Shown here one piece after another: positions 1 to 6,825 of a DNA stretch of 10,573 bases. How positions within the stretch are numbered: the first letter of the stretch is position 1; the number at the start of each line of letters is the position of its first letter. The DNA is from Acidovorax sp. (lineage in GTDB: Bacteria > Pseudomonadota > Gammaproteobacteria > Burkholderiales > Burkholderiaceae_C). The translations under genes were made by a program, and so were the position numbers. Below the pieces are notes generated by a model, which worked only from the letters and a program-made list of their open reading frames with translations, was not told the DNA's origin and did no database searches. The DNA lies in assembly GCA_030150585.1 (NCBI GenBank), contig JASLFM010000064.1, positions 1 to 10,573 of the forward strand. The letters run 5' to 3'.

Positions 1-870
1 CCGCGGCCACAGCACCGAGGCAATGGCCAGCACCATCAGCGCCACGGCCGCCCAATCCTGCCAGTGCAGGCGCTCGCCGAGCCACAGCGCTCCGCTGAAC
101 ACGCCGAGCACGGGAATCATCATCACGCTCAGCGTGGACGCAACCGGCGGCAGCCCGCGCACCAGGACGAACCACGCCGCTTGCGCAAAACCGAGCGCGA
201 GGACCGCGTTGTAGACGATCGCGCCCCAGGCCACGGCACCAGGCACATGCCATTCCCGCCACTCCAGCAACAACGCCAGCACGCCGATGGCGACGGCGGT
301 CTCCACCGTCATCCAGAACGCCAGCGTCAACGTGGGCACGGGCAGGCTGCTGCGCCGCAACAGTTGCGTGCCCAGCGCCCAGGTGGCTGCCGCGATGAGC
401 ATCAGCGCCACGCCCAGCGGTCGCCCGCCCAGGTGCGCCAGCTCGTGCCACAGCAACAGCAGCACGCCCAGCGCCGCGGCCGCCACGCCGCCCCAGGCAC
501 GCGCCGCCAGCCGATCGCCAAAGGCCAGCGCGCCCAGCACAGCCGAGAAGATCGGCATGGTGTAGCCCAGGATGGCAGCGCGCCCGCTCGACAGGGTGGA
601 GATGGCCACGATGGCCAACCCATGCCAGAACACCATGTTCACCAAGCCCAGCCACAGCAACCCGGCCCAGTGCGCGCGCGGCACCGCGAACGGTACCCTC
701 AGCACCCACAGCGCCAAGCCCATCACCGGCACGCCCATCCACATGCATATCGCGCGGAACGTGAGAGGAGGAAACCCCGTCACCCCCAGTTTCATGACGG
801 GCCAATTGAGCCCCCAGACCACGGTCAAGACAATGAGCAGGGCCAGTTGGCGGCGCGAGAAAGCGGGCAT
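1..870 (-). CDS. EamA/DMT-family permease, 3' end cut by window edge
   Basis: Inner-membrane transporter of the drug/metabolite (DMT) superfamily, EamA type; such proteins usually export amino acids or related small metabolites, but the substrate here is unknown. The minus frame starts at ATG 870 and stays open for 290 codons to base 1, so only the final residues and stop are missing (full-length members are about 290-310 aa). The protein is almost entirely hydrophobic, with about ten membrane segments in two repeats. The first segment carries the family-typical WGLNWPVMK around residues 19-27, and the second half has the usual PVLGVFSGALWLGERL before the last helix. No Shine-Dalgarno lies in front of ATG 870; an in-frame GTG at 903 would add 11 residues. 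The ATG at 880 has an AGGTGG nine bases upstream but is out of frame and encodes no recognisable protein. It is divergent from pyrF, 37 bp away. Confidence 0.88.
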   Translation of the reverse strand, partial: MPAFSRRQLALLIVLTVVWGLNWPVMKLGVTGFPPLTFRAICMWMGVPVMGLALWVLRVPFAVPRAHWAGLLWLGLVNMVFWHGLAIVAISTLSSGRAAILGYTMPIFSAVLGALAFGDRLAARAWGGVAAAALGVLLLLWHELAHLGGRPLGVALMLIAAATWALGTQLLRRSSLPVPTLTLAFWMTVETAVAIGVLALLLEWREWHVPGAVAWGAIVYNAVLALGFAQAAWFVLVRGLPPVASTLSVMMIPVLGVFSGALWLGERLHWQDWAAVALMVLAIASVLWPR

Positions 871-894
871 GGGGCTGCATTGTGCCGCGCCACC

Positions 895-900
895 TAAAAT
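895..900 (+). promoter_or_regulatory. Putative -10 element of pyrF, implying a leaderless mRNA
   Basis: TAAAAT matches the sigma-70 -10 consensus at five of six positions and lies in the only AT-rich patch of the 37-bp gap between the divergent transporter and pyrF. It ends seven bases before the pyrF ATG, so transcription would begin at or next to the start codon. No convincing -35 hexamer is visible 17 bp upstream, and no Shine-Dalgarno precedes the ATG, which fits a leaderless transcript. This is a pattern-based inference. Confidence 0.45.
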
Positions 901-907
901 CACGCCC

Positions 908-1732
908 ATGACCTTCCTTGACATGCTGCGCGACGCGACCACGCAAAACCAATCCATGCTGTGCGTGGGCCTGGACCCGGAGCCAAGCCGCTTCCCGGGC
1001 GCGCTGCAAAACGATCCGCGCAAGATCTACGACTTCTGCGCCGCCATCGTCGACGCCACAGCCGACCTGGCCTGCGCCTTCAAGCCCCAGATCGCCTACT
1101 TCGCGGCCCACGGTGCCGAGGACCAGCTCGAACGCCTGATGCAGCACATGCGCTGCAACGCGCCGCACGTGCCCGTGATCCTCGACGCCAAGCGTGGCGA
1201 CATCGGCTCCACGGCCGAGCAGTACGCGCGCGAAGCCTTCGAGCGCTACGGCGCCGACGCCGTCACGCTCTCGCCCTTCATGGGTTTCGATTCGGTCGCG
1301 CCTTACCTTGCGTACCACGGCAAGGGCGCCTTCCTGCTGTGCCGCACCTCCAACCCTGGCGGCGACGACCTGCAGGCCCAGCGGCTGGCCAGTGTGCCCG
1401 GGCAGCCGCTGCTGTACGAGCACGTGGCGGGGCTGGCCCAGGGCCCCTGGAACAAGAATGGCCAGCTCGGCCTGGTGGTGGGCGCCACCTACCCGGCCGA
1501 GATCGAGCGCGTGCGCAGCATCGCACCCACGCTGCCGCTGCTGATTCCGGGCGTCGGTGCCCAGGGCGGCGATGCCGCGGCCACCGTGCGTGCGGGCCTG
1601 CGCGAGGGCGGCCCCATCATCGTGAACTCGTCGCGTGCCATCCTCTACGCGGCCAGCGACGACCATTTCGCCGATGCCGCGCGCCGCGCGGCCCTCGGCA
1701 CGCGCGCCGCGCTCAACGCCGCGCGCGCCTGA
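908..1732 (+). CDS. pyrF: Orotidine-5'-phosphate decarboxylase (class 2 PyrF)
   Basis: Cytoplasmic enzyme that decarboxylates orotidine 5'-phosphate to UMP, the last step of de novo pyrimidine synthesis (EC 4.1.1.23). The 274-aa product has the length of the longer class-2 family. Visible motifs in order are CVGLDPEPSRFP (19-30), the substrate-binding FKPQIAYF (58-65), the catalytic LDAKRGDIGST (92-102; Lys95 and the Asp residues of the D-K-D network), VVGATYP (190-196), the IPGVGAQGG phosphate loop (213-221) and SSRAI (241-245; Arg243 phosphate-binding). The frame is open further upstream to 572, but ATG 908 gives the proper N-terminus and sits just after the TAAAAT box. The gene is followed after 20 bp by the lysR gene on the same strand, with no evident functional link. 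Confidence 0.97.
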   Translation: MTFLDMLRDATTQNQSMLCVGLDPEPSRFPGALQNDPRKIYDFCAAIVDATADLACAFKPQIAYFAAHGAEDQLERLMQHMRCNAPHVPVILDAKRGDIGSTAEQYAREAFERYGADAVTLSPFMGFDSVAPYLAYHGKGAFLLCRTSNPGGDDLQAQRLASVPGQPLLYEHVAGLAQGPWNKNGQLGLVVGATYPAEIERVRSIAPTLPLLIPGVGAQGGDAAATVRAGLREGGPIIVNSSRAILYAASDDHFADAARRAALGTRAALNAARA

Positions 1733-1752
1733 CCCCGCTGCCACCCCCGGCC

Positions 1753-2646
1753 ATGCAACTCAAGTGGCTGGAGGACTTCATCCTGCTCGCGCAGGAGCGC
1801 AGCTTCACGCGCGCGGCCGAGCTGCGCCACGTCACGCACCCGGCCTTCGGGCGCCGCATCCGCGCGCTCGAGGCCTGGGCCGGCACGCCGCTCGTCGAGC
1901 GCGGCGGCGGCCCCGTACGGCTCACGCCCGCGGGCCAGGCCTTCCTGGACACCGCCGAGCAGATGGCGCGCGGCCTCGCGCAGTCGCACGAGGAGCTGCA
2001 GGCCCTTGCCGGACGCCAGGCGCGCACGGCAACGCTGGCCACGGGCCGCACGCTCGCGCGCACCGTGGTGGCCGACTGGCTCGTACGCCTGGGCCCGGTG
2101 CTGCAAGGCGGCGAGGTGCGCGTGCTCACGCGCACGCTGGCCGAGACCGTGGCCCTGCTCGAACGCGGCGAGGCCGATTTCACGCTCGTCTACCACCACC
2201 CGGCGCTGGCCGTGCGCCTGGATGCGCGCCAGTTCACGCACGTCACGGTGGCCACCGACCGGCTCGTGCCCGTCTCGCGGGCCGACGCGCGCGGCGCGCC
2301 GCTGCACGCCTTCACCGGCACGGGCCCCGTGCCCTATCTGGCCTACGCACGCACGCTGGCACTCGGGCGCCTCGTGGAGGACCACCTGGCCCACCACCCG
2401 CTCGCGCCGCGCCTGCAGCGCATCGTGGAGTGCGATTCGGCCGACGCGCACTACGAGTACGTGCTCAAGGGCCTGGGCGTGGCCTGGCTGCCCTGGTCCA
2501 TGGTGCATGCCGACTGCAAGGCCGCGCGCCTCGCCCCTGCGGGCGACAAACGCATGGAAGCCCGCTTCGACGTGCGCCTGTACCGCCCCAAGCACCGCCT
2601 GGGGCCGCTGGCCGAGGCGCTCTGGCGCGCCATCACGCAGCGCTGA
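1753..2646 (+). CDS. LysR-family transcriptional regulator
   Basis: A 297-aa LysR-type regulator of normal family length. The N-terminal winged helix-turn-helix spans about residues 1-62: SFTRAAELRHVTHPAFGRRI (17-36) is the DNA-binding helix-turn-helix, followed by RALEAWAGTPLVER and the LTPAGQAF wing end. The usual Ser before RxI in the recognition helix is Gly (AFGRRI), a variant I recall from one LysR clade. A linker helix (about 65-90) leads into a periplasmic-binding-protein-like effector domain (about 93-297). The start follows pyrF by 20 bp without a clear ribosome binding site, so it may be cotranscribed with or coupled to pyrF. It is codirectional with, and immediately upstream of, the Bug gene, with inverted repeats between them, so it probably controls the Bug-hydrolase pair. 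That link is inference, and the effector is unknown. Confidence 0.93.
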   Translation: MQLKWLEDFILLAQERSFTRAAELRHVTHPAFGRRIRALEAWAGTPLVERGGGPVRLTPAGQAFLDTAEQMARGLAQSHEELQALAGRQARTATLATGRTLARTVVADWLVRLGPVLQGGEVRVLTRTLAETVALLERGEADFTLVYHHPALAVRLDARQFTHVTVATDRLVPVSRADARGAPLHAFTGTGPVPYLAYARTLALGRLVEDHLAHHPLAPRLQRIVECDSADAHYEYVLKGLGVAWLPWSMVHADCKAARLAPAGDKRMEARFDVRLYRPKHRLGPLAEALWRAITQR

Positions 2647-2669
2647 AAGCCGCCGCGCCACAACCATAG

Positions 2670-2710
2670 TGGCACGGGTTCGTGCCATTTCGGCACCATG
2701 GTGCAGTGCC
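2670..2710. promoter_or_regulatory. Cluster of overlapping GGCAC/GTGCC inverted repeats (candidate operator)
   Basis: Three nested dyads follow one another between the lysR stop and the Bug start. TGGCACG-GGTT-CGTGCCA (2670-2687) is a perfect 7-bp-arm repeat. GTGCC-ATTTC-GGCAC (2682-2696) shares its right arm. GCACCATGGTGC (2693-2704) is a perfect 12-bp palindrome. Another GTGCC lies at 2706-2710. The dyad centres at about 2678.5, 2689 and 2698.5 are roughly one helical turn apart, which suits cooperative regulator binding. The first dyad is followed by only three T residues and lies 23 bp after the lysR stop, so it could instead act as a weak terminator. The responsible regulator is unproven; the adjacent LysR protein is the obvious candidate. 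Confidence 0.5.
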
Positions 2711-2739
2711 CACCTCCGCACAATCGGAAACACACCGAC

Positions 2740-2745
2740 AAGGAG
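2740..2745 (+). promoter_or_regulatory. Strong ribosome binding site of the Bug gene
   Basis: AAGGAG lies five bases before ATG 2751 and fixes this start. The frame is open further upstream, with another ATG at 2682, but only 2751 is followed directly by a signal peptide. It is one of only two clean Shine-Dalgarno sequences in the window. Confidence 0.8.
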
Positions 2746-2750
2746 CCCCC

Positions 2751-3725
2751 ATGCGAACGCCCCACCTTCTGCGCCGCGCCGCCCTGCTGTGCGGCCTGGC
2801 CCTGCTGGCCGCCGGCCCCGCCAGCGCGCAGGACTACCCCACCAAGCCCATCACCATCGTCGTGGGCTACCCGCCCGGCGGAAGCACCGACCTCATGGGC
2901 CGCCTGGTGGGTGCCGAGCTGTCCACCCGCCTGGGCCAGCCCGTGGTGATCGAGAACCTGGGCGGTGCGGGCGGCACCATCGGCGCGCAGAAGGTCGCCA
3001 ACGCCGCGCCCGACGGCTACACGCTGCTCGTGGGCGCCAACAACGAGCTGGCCATCGCCAAGCTGATCTCCAAGAGCGTGAAGTACAGCCCCACGCAGTT
3101 CACGCCCATCGGGCTGATCGGCTCGCAGCCCATGGTGCTGGTGGCCTCCATCAAGGCGGGCGCGAAGAACGCCAACGAATTCACCCAGCTCGTCAAGAAG
3201 AACCCCGGCAAATTCAGCTACGGCAGCTCGGGCGTGGGCACGGCGCTGCACCTGGCCGGCGAGATGGTCAAGGAGCAGGGCGGCCTGTTCATGACCCACA
3301 TCCCCTACCGCGGCGTGGCGCCGCTGACCAACGACCTGGTGGGCAATAACCTGGAGTTCGGCGTGTTCGTGCTCTCCAGCGGGCTGCCGCACATCAAGGC
3401 TGGCAAGGTCATTGCACTGGGCACCACAGCCGCCAAGCGCGCGCCGGCCACGCCCGACATTCCCGCGCTGGCCGAGTTCCCGCAGTTCAAGAACGTGGAC
3501 ATCGAGAGCTGGTTCGCCCTCATGGGCCCGGCCAACCTGCCGCAGCCGGTGGCCGCCAAGCTCAAGAAAGCGCTGAACGACACCCTGCGCTCGCCCGACT
3601 TCCGCCAGAAGATGGCCGCCGCCGGCTCGGGCGTGGCGTCGCCCGACGTGAACCTGTCCAAGTTCTGGAACGACGAGATCGCCAAGTACACCAAGATCGT
3701 GCAGTTCGCGAAGATCGAGGAATGA
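2751..3725 (+). CDS. Bug/TctC-family periplasmic solute-binding protein
   Basis: A 324-aa periplasmic binding protein of the Bug (tripartite tricarboxylate transporter receptor, TctC-like) family, which captures carboxylates, amino acids or aromatic acids. A Sec signal peptide is clear: two arginines in the n-region, a Leu/Ala-rich core and an ASA cleavage site before Gln27. Hallmark segments follow: PTKPITIVVGYPPGGSTD (30-47), VIENLGGAGGTIGAQ (66-80), DGYTLLVG (88-95), FSYGSSGVGTALHLAGE (155-171), HIPYRG (183-188) and the C-terminal helix NLSKFWNDEIAKYTKIV. The length is standard. No TctA or TctB permease genes are present, so this is one of the orphan Bug proteins abundant in Burkholderiales; it may share permeases encoded elsewhere or act as a sensor. 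It is translationally coupled to the downstream hydrolase by an ATGA overlap. The ligand cannot be read from the sequence. Confidence 0.93.
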   Translation: MRTPHLLRRAALLCGLALLAAGPASAQDYPTKPITIVVGYPPGGSTDLMGRLVGAELSTRLGQPVVIENLGGAGGTIGAQKVANAAPDGYTLLVGANNELAIAKLISKSVKYSPTQFTPIGLIGSQPMVLVASIKAGAKNANEFTQLVKKNPGKFSYGSSGVGTALHLAGEMVKEQGGLFMTHIPYRGVAPLTNDLVGNNLEFGVFVLSSGLPHIKAGKVIALGTTAAKRAPATPDIPALAEFPQFKNVDIESWFALMGPANLPQPVAAKLKKALNDTLRSPDFRQKMAAAGSGVASPDVNLSKFWNDEIAKYTKIVQFAKIEE

Positions 3726-4693
3726 GCATGCCCCTGCAATTCGACCTCCCCGCGCCCGATATCTCCGCCTGGCGCGCGGGCAACACCGGCACCGAAGGCG
3801 TGTGGCGCTTCGACTCCGGGCAGCCCGGCCGCCACGTCATGGTCAGCGCCCTGGTGCACGGCAACGAGCTGTGCGGCGCCTGGGCGCTCAAGGGCCTGCT
3901 CGAGTCGGGCCTGCGCCCGCAGCGGGGCAGCCTCACGCTCGCGTTCTGCAACCTCGAGGCCTTTGACCGATTCGACGCCGCCGATCACGATGCCTCGCGC
4001 TTCACCGACGAGGACCTCAACCGCCAGTGGATCGACGCGCGCATCGACGACGGCAGCACGCGCGAACGCCGCCGCGCCGCCGCGCTGCGGCCCTTCGTCA
4101 GCCAGGCCGACTGGCTGCTCGACATCCACTCCATGCACGAGCCTTCGGCGCCGCTGCTGCTCACGGGCGTGCAGCCGCGCAACCTGCAGCTCGCGCGCGC
4201 CATGGCCGCGCCCGAGCACATCGTGGTCGACGCGGGCCATAAGGACGGCGTACGCATGCGCGACTACGGCCGCTTCGGCCAGCCCGATGCCCAGGCCGGT
4301 GACTCGCGCTCGCTGCTCATTGAGTGCGGCTTCCACGGCGACCCGGCCAGCCGCGCCGTGGCGCAGGACCAGTGCGCGCGCTTCCTGGCCGCTGCGGACG
4401 TGGTGGATGCCGACGAGCTCGCGCGCGTGCTGCCCGGCTGGCGCCTGGCCGACGCGCCGCGCCAGTGGGCGCTCGAAGTGACCGGCCCCGTGGTCGCCCA
4501 AAGCGAGGGCTTTCGCTTCACCGCGCCGTTCACCGGCCTCGAAGTCATTGCCCAGGCCGGCACCGTGATCGGCGACAACGATGGCGAGCCGGTGGTGACG
4601 CCCTACGACGACTGCGTGCTCGTCATGCCCTCCACGCGCCAGGCGCGCGCGGGCGTGACGGTGGTGCGCTTCGCGCGGCGGCGCCCGCTGTAA
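3722..4693 (+). CDS. Succinylglutamate desuccinylase/aspartoacylase-family zinc hydrolase
   Basis: A 323-aa M14-type zinc carboxypeptidase-fold amidohydrolase of the AstE/AspA family, which cleaves N-acyl groups from amino acids such as N-acetylaspartate or N-succinylglutamate. The active site looks intact. HGNE (46-49) gives zinc ligands His46 and Glu49. DLNR (98-101) gives the substrate-binding Asn and Arg. DIHSMH (134-139) gives the third ligand, His136. LLIECGFH (198-205) gives the catalytic Glu201. A C-terminal beta domain follows from about 235. No astABCD arginine-catabolism genes flank it, so it is probably not a true astE; substrate unknown. ATG 3722 overlaps the Bug stop (ATGA), but GAGGA at 3717-3721 abuts it and is spaced better, six bases, from the Met codon at 3728, so true initiation may be at 3728. 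It ends 12 bp from the convergent oxidoreductase gene. Confidence 0.88.
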   Translation: MSMPLQFDLPAPDISAWRAGNTGTEGVWRFDSGQPGRHVMVSALVHGNELCGAWALKGLLESGLRPQRGSLTLAFCNLEAFDRFDAADHDASRFTDEDLNRQWIDARIDDGSTRERRRAAALRPFVSQADWLLDIHSMHEPSAPLLLTGVQPRNLQLARAMAAPEHIVVDAGHKDGVRMRDYGRFGQPDAQAGDSRSLLIECGFHGDPASRAVAQDQCARFLAAADVVDADELARVLPGWRLADAPRQWALEVTGPVVAQSEGFRFTAPFTGLEVIAQAGTVIGDNDGEPVVTPYDDCVLVMPSTRQARAGVTVVRFARRRPL

Positions 4694-4705
4694 TTCAGCG
4701 GCAGC

Positions 4706-5842
4706 TCAACGCAAGCGGCGGGGCGACAGCCCTGCCACCACCTCGGGGCCCACGCCCTGGGCCAGCAGCGCGGCATCCAGCGGCTCGCCCAGCGCCAGGT
4801 TGCGCGCCAGCAGCGCATAGCCCGCCGCGCTCTGAATGCCGTAGCCGCCCTGCGCGGCGAGCCAGAAGAAGCCTTCGGCTCCCCCGTCCCAGCCAATCAC
4901 GAAATCGCCATCGGCCACAAAGGAGCGCAGCCCCGCCCAGGTGTGCGAGGGGCGGCGGATCTGGAAGGTGGTGACCTCCTCGATGCGCCAGATGCCCGTG
5001 GCCACGTCCAGCTCCTCGGGCACCACGTCGTGCGGCGCCACGGGGTCGGCATTGGCGGGCGAGCCCAGCAACTGGCCCGCGTCGGGCTTGAAGTAGTAGC
5101 CCTCGTCCACGCCAATGGCGGCGGGCCAGGCGTGTGCGTCCATGCCCGGCGGCACGGGAAAGGTGAAGGCCGTGCGCCGGCACGGCGTGAGGCCCACGGG
5201 CGCGGCGCCCGCGAGCAGGGCCACTTCGTCCGCCCAGGCGCCGGCCGCGTTCACCACGTTGCGCGCCTGCACGGCGCTGCCGTCCGCAAGCGTCACGGTC
5301 CAAACACCGCCCGTGCGCGCCAGGCCCGCCACCCTGGCGTGGGTGCGCACCTGGCCGCCGCGCTGGCGCAGGCCGCGCAGATAGCCCTGCAGCAGCGCAT
5401 GCACGTCGATATCGGCCGCACCAGGCTCCGACAGGCCCGCGGCCACCACCTCGGGCCGCAGGCAGGGCAGCAGCGCCAGCAGTTCCTCGCGCGTGAGGCG
5501 CTGAAGATGGGGCGAATGCACGCGCAGCGCCTGGTAGGTGTGCTCCAGCAGGTCGAGCTGCTCGTGCGTGGCCACGTAGACCACGCCGCGCGGCGAGAGG
5601 ATGGGCCCATCGGTGAAGCCCGGCGGCGGCGATTCGTAAAAAGCGCGGCTCGCGCGCGTGAGCGCCTGGATCGCGCTCGTGCCGTAGGTCTCCATGAACA
5701 GCGCCGCCGAGCGGCCCGTGGTGTGGTAGCCCGGCTGGGCCTCGCGCTCCAGCACCAGCACCGAGGCCGCACCGGCGAGCTGCCACCCCATGGACGCGCC
5801 CGCCATGCCCGCGCCGATGACCACGAAATCCCATACCGCCAT
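4706..5842 (-). CDS. FAD-dependent amino-acid dehydrogenase-like oxidoreductase (DauA-related, DAO superfamily)
   Basis: A 378-aa flavoprotein that should oxidise an amine or amino acid. The FAD Rossmann motif VIGAGMAG (8-15) is followed by VLEREAQPGYHTTGRSAALF (30-49), then GADIDVHALLQGYLRG (141-156), VVNAAGAW (196-203), YFKPDAGQLLGSPANADP (250-267), HTWAGLRSFVADGDF (300-314), AEGFFWLAAQGGYGIQ (322-337) and LSPRRL (372-377). From memory these run nearly colinear with Pseudomonas aeruginosa D-arginine dehydrogenase DauA (EC 1.4.99.6). Carboxylate-binding positions appear kept (Arg223, Arg306, Tyr250; also Tyr53). DauA His48 is Leu48 here, and Glu87, which binds the guanidinium, is Val87, so D-arginine is an unlikely substrate. 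ATG 5842 has an AAGGAG nine bases upstream. The gene follows the exporter gene after 41 bp, probably as its operon partner, and converges on the hydrolase gene. Confidence 0.9.
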   Translation of the reverse strand: MAVWDFVVIGAGMAGASMGWQLAGAASVLVLEREAQPGYHTTGRSAALFMETYGTSAIQALTRASRAFYESPPPGFTDGPILSPRGVVYVATHEQLDLLEHTYQALRVHSPHLQRLTREELLALLPCLRPEVVAAGLSEPGAADIDVHALLQGYLRGLRQRGGQVRTHARVAGLARTGGVWTVTLADGSAVQARNVVNAAGAWADEVALLAGAAPVGLTPCRRTAFTFPVPPGMDAHAWPAAIGVDEGYYFKPDAGQLLGSPANADPVAPHDVVPEELDVATGIWRIEEVTTFQIRRPSHTWAGLRSFVADGDFVIGWDGGAEGFFWLAAQGGYGIQSAAGYALLARNLALGEPLDAALLAQGVGPEVVAGLSPRRLR

Positions 5843-5851
5843 GGCTTGTTA

Positions 5852-5857
5852 CTCCTT
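5852..5857 (-). promoter_or_regulatory. Ribosome binding site of the FAD oxidoreductase
   Basis: CTCCTT on the plus strand reads AAGGAG on the coding strand, nine bases before the ATG at 5842. It sits immediately beyond the stem-loop repeat that fills the rest of the gap, so the repeat does not sequester it in an obvious way. Confidence 0.8.
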
Positions 5858-5859
5858 GA

Positions 5860-5906
5860 TTGATAGCTGACAGCGCTCGCCCATCAAGCGCTGCGGCCCA
5901 TTTTGA
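5860..5906. repeat. Stem-loop intergenic repeat resembling a dispersed Comamonadaceae element
   Basis: Two AGCGCT blocks (5872-5877 and 5887-5892) extend to a 7-bp stem, CAGCGCT/AGCGCTG, around a nine-base loop. They are flanked by TTGATAGCT on the left and CATTTTGA on the right. Read on the minus strand, the order TCAAAA, then AGCGCTTGAT, then AGCGCT, then AGCTATCAAT matches the skeleton of a short repeat I recall as very common between genes in Acidovorax, Comamonas and relatives. The element begins inside the exporter gene: it encodes the last residues and supplies the TGA at 5884-5886. It then fills the gap up to the oxidoreductase ribosome binding site. I saw no second copy in this window, so its dispersed nature is from memory only. 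Confidence 0.5.
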
Positions 5907-6825
5907 CCACAATCCGGGGTCCGAGCACCACGCACACCAAGGCCGAGACCACACACAGCACGCCGGCCCATTGCCAGGCCGTCACCACCTCGCCCAGCGC
6001 GAACATGCCCGCGCACAGGCCCACCACGGGCACGCCCAGGCTGAAGGGCGCCACGCGGTTGGCCGGGTGGCGCTTGAGCAGCCCCGTCCACAGCCCGTAG
6101 CCCAGCACCGTGGCGGCCCAGCCCAGGTAGGCCACCGAGCCCCAGGCCAGCCAGGGCACCGCACCCCAGGCCTGCGCCTGCAGCCAGTGCTGCGCACCAT
6201 CGTCGAAACCGGCCGACAGCAGCAGGAACGGCACGATGGGCACAAGGCTGCTCCAGACCACGAAGGCCAGCGGGTCGTAGTGCGGCGTCTCGCGCTGCGC
6301 GAGGCGCGCGATGATGTTCGAGGCGGCCCACGACGCCGCCGCACAGACCGCGAGCACCAGCCCCGCGAGCGTGGTCCCCGAGGCCGACGCCGCCGGCCCC
6401 GCATAGTTCATGGCGAAGCAGCCGAGACCGGCCGCCGCCAGCCCCATGCTCCACTGCAGCGGCCTGCCTGGCCGCTCGCGCAGCACGGCGAAACCGAACA
6501 GCGCCGTGAAGAACACCTGGGTCTGCATGAGCACACTCGCGAGGGCGGCCGTCATGCCCACCTTGAGCGCCATGAACAGAAAACCGAACTGCCCCACCCC
6601 CTGCATGAGCCCATACAGCAGCACCCAGCGCCAATGCAGCCGGGGCGGGCGCACGAGCAGCACCAGCGGCAGTGCCGCGAACACATAGCGCAGGGCGCCG
6701 AGCTGGAAGGGGGTGAAGCTGCGCAGCCCCCATTTCATCACCACGAAGTTGAGCCCCCAGAGCACCACCACGCCCAGGGCCGCGAGCAGGTCCCGCGGCC
6801 CCAGGGCCGGCGCGCCCGTACTCAC
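5884..6825 (-). CDS. EamA-type amino-acid metabolite exporter (DMT superfamily)
   Basis: A 313-aa inner-membrane protein with two EamA repeats and about ten membrane helices. Residues 21-35 (VLWGLNFVVMKWGLR), the stretch QFGFLFMALKVGMTAALASVLMQ split across 79-101, AAASWAASNI (162-171), WSSLVPIVPF (191-200) and RVAPFSLGVPVVGL (257-270) track E. coli EamA (YdeD), an exporter of O-acetylserine and cysteine, as I remember it. A related amino-acid-metabolite export role is therefore likely; the exact substrate is open. The frame is open up to ATG 7005, but the 60 extra residues are not membrane-like and do not resemble the family. GTG 6825 starts the family-typical N-terminus and is my choice, although its ribosome binding site is weak. 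The final residues and stop lie in a repeat. The next gene, 41 bp on, is the DauA-like oxidoreductase, suggesting joint handling of an amino acid. Confidence 0.88.
   Translation of the reverse strand: MSTGAPALGPRDLLAALGVVVLWGLNFVVMKWGLRSFTPFQLGALRYVFAALPLVLLVRPPRLHWRWVLLYGLMQGVGQFGFLFMALKVGMTAALASVLMQTQVFFTALFGFAVLRERPGRPLQWSMGLAAAGLGCFAMNYAGPAASASGTTLAGLVLAVCAAASWAASNIIARLAQRETPHYDPLAFVVWSSLVPIVPFLLLSAGFDDGAQHWLQAQAWGAVPWLAWGSVAYLGWAATVLGYGLWTGLLKRHPANRVAPFSLGVPVVGLCAGMFALGEVVTAWQWAGVLCVVSALVCVVLGPRIVVKMGRSA

Noticed and set aside
1..880. Minus-strand frame from ATG 880, which has a well-spaced AGGTGG upstream
   Set aside because: It is out of frame with the EamA protein, and its translation shows no membrane segments or known motifs. 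The ribosome-binding-like sequence is probably accidental.
64..897. A 277-codon plus-strand frame opposite the first transporter
   Set aside because: The product is low-complexity Arg/Gln/His-rich, while the minus strand gives a coherent multi-helix EamA protein across the same stretch.
2670..2687. A sigma-54 promoter (TGGCACG followed by a -12 GC element) before the Bug gene
   Set aside because: The GC doublet is one base too far from the GG doublet for the fixed sigma-54 spacing, and the sequence is better explained as a perfect inverted repeat.
3722..4693. Calling the zinc hydrolase a true astE of the arginine succinyltransferase pathway
   Set aside because: None of the astA, astB, astC or astD genes is nearby, and the active-site motifs are common to the whole aspartoacylase/desuccinylase family, so substrate assignment is not justified.
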